This document shows positions 6,927-11,215 of a stretch of DNA of 11,215 nucleotides, piece after piece. Under the pieces are notes generated by a model. The model was not told where the DNA came from and did no database searches. It saw only the letters and a program-made list of their open reading frames with translations. How positions within the stretch are numbered: the first letter of the stretch is position 1; each line of letters starts with the position of its first letter. The DNA comes from Candidatus Cloacimonadota bacterium. Its GTDB lineage: Bacteria; Cloacimonadota; Cloacimonadia; Cloacimonadales; JAJBBL01. The stretch spans positions 1 to 11,215 of the forward strand of contig JAJBBL010000149.1 of assembly GCA_020532365.1 (NCBI GenBank), in the 5' to 3' direction. Both the position numbers and the translations under genes were made by a program.

Positions 6927-8042
6927 ATGGAAGCACTCATACAGTTTGTTCAAACTACCGGTTTTTATCACTTCCACTGGACCTATCTGGTGATGATAAT
7001 AGCTGGCTTGTTCTTTGTTTTCTTAGGAATTACAAAAAACTTTGAGCCGCTACTGTTAGTTCCAATTGGATTCGGTATGGTGCTGGGAAATATACCTGGA
7101 GCTGAAGGGGTGTATGACGTCGGTTCAGTACTTAATCTCCTCTACTCAGGTGTCGACTGGGGTATCTTCCCCCCTATCATTTTTATGGGTATCGGAGCGA
7201 TGACTGACTTCTCAACCTTGATCGCTAACCCGAAATTGATAGTCTTGGGCGCTGCCGCACAGTTTGGTATTTTTGCCACCTTTATAGGAGCTATAGCACT
7301 CGGGTTTACACTGTCCGAATCTGCCGCTATAGGTATTATCGGTGGAGCTGATGGGCCTACTTCTATTTTCTTGGCCTCTAAATTAGCACCACACCTTGTA
7401 GGCTCAATCGCTATCGCTGCATACTCGTATATGGCGCTTGTGCCCGTGATACAGCCACCAATCATTAAAATGTTGACCTCGAAAAAGGAACGACAAATCA
7501 GAATGAAAGCTCCAAGGTTGGTGAGTAAAAGAGAGAAAATACTCTTCCCATTCGTCGGGTTTATCGTAACGTCTCTTATTGCACCCTCCGCCGCTATCCT
7601 GTTAGGAATGCTCTTCTTGGGAAATATACTCAAAGAGAGTGGCGTCACAGAAAGATTAGCTAATACCGCCAGAAATGCACTGATCGACTCAGTTACCATT
7701 ATCTTGGGACTAACCGTGGGGGCAAGTACACGAGCTGACGTGTTTCTCCGCGTTGAGTCTATCCAAATCTTTGCGCTCGGAGCTTTAGCCTTTGCTATCG
7801 CAACTGCTGTAGGTGTATTATTTGCCAAATTGGTTAACCTCTTCCTTAAAGATAAAGTTAACCCAATGATCGGAGCTGCAGGGGTTTCGGCAGTACCAAA
7901 TAGCGCCAGAGTAGTTCATACATTAGGACAAAAAGAGGATCGAAATAACTACCTTATTATGCACGCTATGGCACCTAACGTAGCGGGCGTTATTGGATCC
8001 GCAGTAGCTGCAGGTGTGCTCCTTAGTATCTTAGGTCAATAA
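6927..8042 (+). CDS. mmdB: Methylmalonyl-CoA decarboxylase, beta subunit (Na+ pump)
   Basis: This integral membrane subunit decarboxylates carboxybiotin and couples it to Na+ export. It has 371 residues with many hydrophobic segments. IIGGADGPTSIF (137-148) contains the essential aspartate, D142, equivalent to D203 of Klebsiella OadB. NPMIGAAGVSAVPNSAR (312-328) keeps the residues matching N373, G377, S382 and R389 of that protein, here N312, G316, S321 and R328. MHAMAPNVAGVIGSA near the C terminus is also family-typical. All known key residues are present, so the pump should be active. The gene starts two bases after the carrier gene stop, with GGAG at 6913-6916. It ends the energy cluster before a terminator. 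OadB of oxaloacetate decarboxylase is the closest alternative, excluded by the acyl-CoA type alpha subunit. Confidence 0.92.
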   Translation: MEALIQFVQTTGFYHFHWTYLVMIIAGLFFVFLGITKNFEPLLLVPIGFGMVLGNIPGAEGVYDVGSVLNLLYSGVDWGIFPPIIFMGIGAMTDFSTLIANPKLIVLGAAAQFGIFATFIGAIALGFTLSESAAIGIIGGADGPTSIFLASKLAPHLVGSIAIAAYSYMALVPVIQPPIIKMLTSKKERQIRMKAPRLVSKREKILFPFVGFIVTSLIAPSAAILLGMLFLGNILKESGVTERLANTARNALIDSVTIILGLTVGASTRADVFLRVESIQIFALGALAFAIATAVGVLFAKLVNLFLKDKVNPMIGAAGVSAVPNSARVVHTLGQKEDRNNYLIMHAMAPNVAGVIGSAVAAGVLLSILGQ

Positions 8043-8049
8043 GTGTAGA

Positions 8050-8067
8050 ACAGTTTTAAGAAACTGT
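8050..8067 (+). repeat. Perfect short hairpin after mmdB
   Basis: ACAGTTT (8050-8056) and AAACTGT (8061-8067) form a 7-base-pair stem with a TAAG loop, eight bases after the mmdB stop codon. No T-run follows, so it is not by itself a terminator; it could protect the mRNA 3' end or be chance. Confidence 0.4.
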
Positions 8068-8097
8068 CTCTATTAAACAGTAAATTAGAATTTAAGT

Positions 8098-8138
8098 TGA
8101 GGCAATTCTGATACACGATTGGATTTGCCTCAGTTTTT
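8098..8138 (+). terminator. Rho-independent terminator of the kor-mce-mmd cluster
   Basis: TGAGGCAA (8098-8105) and TTGCCTCA (8125-8132) are perfect inverted repeats, giving an 8-base-pair stem with a 19-base loop that may pair a little further. GTTTTT follows directly (8133-8138). It lies 55 bases after mmdB and separates the energy-metabolism genes from the lipid-transport genes. Confidence 0.75.
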
Positions 8139-8146
8139 CCTTGCCA

Positions 8147-8166
8147 CCAACCTTTGAAAAGGTTGG
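8147..8166 (+). repeat. Stem-loop in the leader of mlaE
   Basis: CCAACCTT (8147-8154) and AAGGTTGG (8159-8166) form a perfect 8-base-pair stem closed by a TGAA loop, 21 bases before the mlaE ATG. The bases after it (AGTAAAACC) are not a T-run, so it is not a terminator on the + strand. It may be a 5' leader structure. Confidence 0.45.
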
Positions 8167-8187
8167 AGTAAAACCGGTAAAAGGCTT

Positions 8188-8976
8188 ATGAACTACATCG
8201 ACAGGATTGGCGAAAGACTTATTGTTTTCATCGAGAACATAAAAAGTTTTGGCCGTTTTATGGCCACAGTGGTTCGTCGTTTTCTATCTCTCTACTCTGA
8301 AAAAAAAATCAATGCTGATGTTTTGGTTCGACAAGTTTATTTTACCGGTTTCGAGGCTTTTTGGCTCGTTAGTATTATAGCCTTCGGTATCGGAGCCCTG
8401 ATTATACTGCAGGGGAATATTATCCTCTCTACGTTTGGACAGACCAAACTGATGTATGTGCTACTCGTCACGGTTGTAATACGTGAGCTGAGTAGTATTC
8501 TGACCGCCCTAATTGTTATCGCTCGATCGGGAACCTCTATCTGTACAGAGCTTGGTAATATGAAGGTGAGCCACGAGATTGACCTGCTCCAGTCGTACGG
8601 TATTTCTCCCATCAACTATTTGGTTATATCAAGAGTGTTTGGCGTCGTGGTAGCTCTCTTTACTTTAACCATCTACTTCAATATCATCTCCATATTAGGA
8701 GGTTGGTTCTTTACTTCATTCTTCTATCCGATACCCTTCAAAGATTTTATGATGCACCTAATTGGTGAACTGAGTGTAGGAGATCTCCTAATCAGTGTTA
8801 TCAAGTCGGTATTCTTCGGCTTCTTTATCGCCTTGATCTCCTGCTACCAAGGGCTGCAAGTAGTAGTTGCGAGAACAGAAGTACCTCAAAGAACTATTCG
8901 TGCAGTCGTTCAATCTATACTGGCCGTTATAGTTATCGATATCCTAATAACTTACATCTACTATTTAGTGCTGTGA
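8188..8976 (+). CDS. mlaE: MlaE-family ABC transporter permease
   Basis: This is the inner-membrane permease of a Mla-type phospholipid transporter. It has 262 residues, the usual length. An amphipathic N-terminal helix (about 5-40) precedes five to six hydrophobic segments. The central region IRELSSILTALIVIARSG (98-115) and the coupling-helix stretch TELGNMKVSHEIDLLQSYGI (120-139) match the MlaE signature. The late CYQGLQVVVARTE (219-231) and RAVVQS (238-243) match the C-terminal hallmark. The usual glutamine in the coupling-helix EQ pair is isoleucine here (EI at 130-131). The ribosome site is poor: AAGG at 8181-8184 is very close to the ATG, with a stem-loop just upstream. It heads an mlaE-F-D set and is seven bases from mlaF. 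Confidence 0.92.
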   Translation: MNYIDRIGERLIVFIENIKSFGRFMATVVRRFLSLYSEKKINADVLVRQVYFTGFEAFWLVSIIAFGIGALIILQGNIILSTFGQTKLMYVLLVTVVIRELSSILTALIVIARSGTSICTELGNMKVSHEIDLLQSYGISPINYLVISRVFGVVVALFTLTIYFNIISILGGWFFTSFFYPIPFKDFMMHLIGELSVGDLLISVIKSVFFGFFIALISCYQGLQVVVARTEVPQRTIRAVVQSILAVIVIDILITYIYYLVL

Positions 8977-8983
8977 GTGCAAA

Positions 8984-9712
8984 ATGTTGACTCTAAAAAA
9001 TATCTCCTTCAGACATAAAGAACAGACGGTTCTGGACAGTATTAACTACCACTTTGAGCCGAATAAAACTTATACTATCACAGGAGGGCTTAGCTCCGGG
9101 AAAAGTACCCTCCTTAAGATTACAGGGGGGCTTATACCCCCAACCGAAGGAATCGTCTGCTTTCGAGAGAGAGATATTCAAACTAAAGGGCTGGAGCGTG
9201 AAATACACCGTAAAATTGGTTATGTGTTTCAAGAGGGGGTACTGATTTCTAACTTGTCTGTTGAAGAAAATATTGGACTACCTGTTAAATATCTGCTACC
9301 AAACAGCAATAGAGATGAACAGAGAATTCGAGTTAAAGAGATGCTGTCACGCTTTAGAGTGGATAGTAGTTATTTGGATAAACGACCCTGTAGCATCCCG
9401 GCGTCGATAAGGAAAACAGTGAACTTCGCTATAGCTTTTATTTTACAACCTGAAGTTCTTATGGTAGATGATCCGCTGTTTAACCTAAATAAACCGGAAC
9501 GAGAAGCTGTAATTCGTGAGTTGACCAATTTTAAGCGCTCAGGAGGCACTATGATTTTGACAGGAAATAGTGAGAGGATAATTAAAGATTTGACTGATGA
9601 AGTTATCTACCTTAATGAAGGGAAAATACAATATAGCGATAAACCAGAACTGTTTTTCACTTCCACTGATAGTGAGTTGAGTCAGTTTGTTACAGAAGAG
9701 ATTGGAGACTAA
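8984..9712 (+). CDS. mlaF: MlaF-type ABC ATPase with degenerate catalytic motifs
   Basis: By position and fold this is the nucleotide-binding subunit that drives MlaE. It has 242 residues, without frameshift or truncation. Walker A is intact: GGLSSGKST at 34-42. The Q-loop is present: YVFQEG, Q83. The rest of the site is abnormal. The signature LSGGQ is replaced by IPASI (138-142, after RPC and before RKTV). Walker B is VLMVDDP (158-164), with aspartate D163 in place of the catalytic glutamate. The H-loop reads LTGNS (192-196), with glycine where histidine is normal. ATP binding is likely possible, but hydrolysis by a homodimer should be weak or absent, unless another ATPase subunit pairs with it. 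It sits seven bases after mlaE and one base before mlaD, so it is surely the cognate subunit. Confidence 0.85.
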   Translation: MLTLKNISFRHKEQTVLDSINYHFEPNKTYTITGGLSSGKSTLLKITGGLIPPTEGIVCFRERDIQTKGLEREIHRKIGYVFQEGVLISNLSVEENIGLPVKYLLPNSNRDEQRIRVKEMLSRFRVDSSYLDKRPCSIPASIRKTVNFAIAFILQPEVLMVDDPLFNLNKPEREAVIRELTNFKRSGGTMILTGNSERIIKDLTDEVIYLNEGKIQYSDKPELFFTSTDSELSQFVTEEIGD

Positions 9713-9713
9713 G

Positions 9714-10766
9714 ATGGATCAAAAAACGAAAAGAACTTACCGAGTTACAGGTTTTTTCGTGCTCGTTGCCAGTATTTCATTGCTTTTACTTGTTATATTT
9801 ATTGCGTTTAAACAGAATGCGTTCACAAAGAAAATTACCTACTATACTACATTGGATAACGTAGTTGGTATTACTACATCGTCACCCATTATTTTTAAAG
9901 GGTATGAGATTGGACGAATCAAAAATTACAAGCTAAATAAAAATAATGAGATCGAAGTGGAATTTATTGTCTTCCAAGAGTTTGCACACTTAATGATCGA
10001 GGATTCCGTGCTCGATAAAAACGTTCACCCTATTACTGGAAGAGGGACTCTTGAATTTGTAATGAATCGTAGCTCCGATAAACTCATTGCCGAAAAAAGC
10101 TTCGTACTCTCTTCTGACTCTAATCAAGGGCGTAAAGCTCTGCAAGCGAATCAAGAACATGGTAGTAGTGAGCCAATAAGCTCTTTGATAAATAAACTGG
10201 AGCGGTTTGTTAGTAACTTGGGAAGAGATGATAATTACGACGAAGGCTCCTTCTTTAGAATGATTTACAATATGGCTGAAGTAGCAGAAGGGCTGGATAA
10301 AGGAATCGAAAACTTGAACCGAATACTCATCTCATTACAGACAGAAGAGACTAAAGACGATGGTGTGCTATTCCGTACGCTGAATAACTTCGCCGATCTG
10401 GCAGAAGAGATGAAGATTACGAATAGTCTCCTTGCTAATAACTTGGTTAAACTTAACTCCCTGCTTGAAAATTACGAACACCCAGAAGGGCTTCTAAGTA
10501 AAATGTTAGACCCGACAGGGATGGATATTATTCAGCCCCTCAGTGAGTCGCTCCTGCTGCTGCAAAAGAGTTTACGAGAGATTAGTGAACTGATGGAGTT
10601 TGCCAATGATCACGCCCCTGAGCTACTGCTGCTAATGTCTGAGAGTAAAAAGACACTGAATGAAATCCAGAAGACTGTGGAAGGGATTAACAGTAACCCC
10701 CTCATTAGAGGAGGAATTACTAAACCTGATACACCTGTGCCAGGTAGTAAGATAAGAGTGGAGTGA
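9714..10766 (+). CDS. mlaD: MlaD-family MCE-domain protein
   Basis: This is the substrate-binding part of the Mla system, anchored in the inner membrane and facing the periplasm. It has 350 residues, about twice E. coli MlaD. A single transmembrane anchor spans 13-32. The MCE domain follows at about 40-117 (YTTLDNVVGITTSSPIIFKG at 44-63, then GYEIGRI). Residues about 150-325 are helical, rich in Leu, Glu and Asn with heptad-like spacing, and NPLIRGG at 328-334 is an ending common in long MlaD homologues. The start ATG at 9714 is chosen because GGAG (9704-9707) lies six bases before it; an upstream in-frame ATG at 9687 would overlap mlaF and lacks a ribosome site. The stop overlaps the next gene in TGATG. 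Confidence 0.9.
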   Translation: MDQKTKRTYRVTGFFVLVASISLLLLVIFIAFKQNAFTKKITYYTTLDNVVGITTSSPIIFKGYEIGRIKNYKLNKNNEIEVEFIVFQEFAHLMIEDSVLDKNVHPITGRGTLEFVMNRSSDKLIAEKSFVLSSDSNQGRKALQANQEHGSSEPISSLINKLERFVSNLGRDDNYDEGSFFRMIYNMAEVAEGLDKGIENLNRILISLQTEETKDDGVLFRTLNNFADLAEEMKITNSLLANNLVKLNSLLENYEHPEGLLSKMLDPTGMDIIQPLSESLLLLQKSLREISELMEFANDHAPELLLLMSESKKTLNEIQKTVEGINSNPLIRGGITKPDTPVPGSKIRVE

Positions 10767-11215
10767 TGATGAAAAAATATACTCTGTTTGTGCTTGTAAT
10801 ATTTATATTGAGCAGCTGCTCTACTGCCCCTATCACAAAAGTATCACCCTTGAAAAATGACGGTGATAACCTCTTCAGACTCGGCCGTACCCTCCTTATG
10901 CAGGGAAGAGAAAATGAGGCACAATCGAGCTTTGAATTAGCCAAAGGGTACTACTCAAGAATAGACGATGTCGAGGGGCTGGTTAACGTTGAATTAGCCA
11001 CTTTAAGCATCCTGGCGCGACAAAATAGTGGGGCTAACTTAGCAGATCGTGTGGCTAACTTACGTGAATATATACAGTTGTTTCAGCCGGAATTAGAGGA
11101 GCGCTTAATGTTAGGAGAAGTAGAAATAGCCTTCTTGCATAATAACTATACAAAAGTGGTTAACCTTACTTCTCAGATAAAGAGCTCCGATAAACAGATA
11201 AATGTTCAGCTCAAT
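10766..11215 (+). CDS. Putative outer-membrane lipoprotein, TPR-like (3' truncated by window)
   Basis: The frame begins at ATG 10766 or the adjacent ATG 10769, overlapping the mlaD stop, and stays open to the window end (about 150 residues). The N terminus MKKYTLFVLVIFI is a signal sequence leading to the lipobox LSSC, with the lipid cysteine at residue 17 counted from 10769. No aspartate follows the cysteine at +2 (it is serine), which under the E. coli rule favours the outer membrane. The rest has helical pairs such as LFRLGRTLLMQGRENEAQSSFELAKGYY in character, resembling tetratricopeptide repeats, which usually bind proteins. Tight coupling to mlaD suggests a role in the same transporter, perhaps as an outer-membrane partner; this is inference. 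No E. coli Mla component is recognisable in it. Confidence 0.8.
   Translation, partial: MMKKYTLFVLVIFILSSCSTAPITKVSPLKNDGDNLFRLGRTLLMQGRENEAQSSFELAKGYYSRIDDVEGLVNVELATLSILARQNSGANLADRVANLREYIQLFQPELEERLMLGEVEIAFLHNNYTKVVNLTSQIKSSDKQINVQLN

Noticed and set aside
7142..7828. A 228-residue reverse-strand open frame
   Set aside because: It lies wholly inside mmdB, whose protein is full length with all key residues; the reverse frame is open because of mmdB codon bias and has no family features.
8984..9712. mlaF as a pseudogene
   Set aside because: The frame is complete, Walker A and the Q-loop are intact, and spacing to mlaE and mlaD is tight, so a diverged functional gene is more likely.
9687..9713. 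An upstream in-frame start for mlaD
   Set aside because: It overlaps mlaF coding sequence and lacks a ribosome site, while 9714 has GGAG at good spacing.

Overview
The window reads as a stretch of chromosome from an anaerobic, diderm (outer-membrane) bacterium with moderately AT-rich DNA. The anaerobic inference rests on a ferredoxin-dependent 2-oxoacid oxidoreductase and a sodium-pumping biotin decarboxylase. The outer membrane is inferred from a Mla-type lipid transport operon and a lipoprotein. The exact phylum cannot be fixed from the sequence. Candidate groups such as Cloacimonadota, Marinimicrobia or Fibrobacterota would fit the physiology, but this is only a guess. There are no transposases, integrases, phage genes or CRISPR repeats. 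Every complete gene lies on the + strand.

Layout. Positions 1-252 hold the 3' end of an unrecognised gene. A tRNA-Phe(GAA) with an encoded CCA end follows (313-388). After a short non-coding stretch with a good -10 box comes a tightly packed cluster (605-8042): korD-korA-korB-korC (2-oxoglutarate:ferredoxin oxidoreductase), mce (methylmalonyl-CoA epimerase), then the four subunits of a membrane methylmalonyl-CoA decarboxylase (mmdA, a gamma subunit, a biotin carrier, mmdB). A rho-independent terminator (8098-8138) closes it. A second cluster (8188 to the end) encodes mlaE (permease), mlaF (ATPase), mlaD (MCE protein) and the start of a lipoprotein cut by the window edge.

How the genes work together. 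Kor makes succinyl-CoA, CO2 and reduced ferredoxin from 2-oxoglutarate. A methylmalonyl-CoA mutase, not in this window, would convert succinyl-CoA to (R)-methylmalonyl-CoA. The epimerase gives the (S) form, and the Mmd complex decarboxylates it to propionyl-CoA while exporting Na+. The cluster is therefore most simply a glutamate/2-oxoglutarate-to-propionate energy module; running in reverse it would serve propionate oxidation. The second cluster would move phospholipid between the inner and outer membranes.

Most unusual points: (1) MlaF keeps Walker A and the Q-loop but has lost the ABC signature, the catalytic glutamate (Asp instead) and the H-loop histidine; (2) the biotin carrier has two complete biotinyl domains with two EAMKMES sites; (3) the decarboxylase gamma subunit has an extra N-terminal signal/anchor and an extracytoplasmic helical domain.
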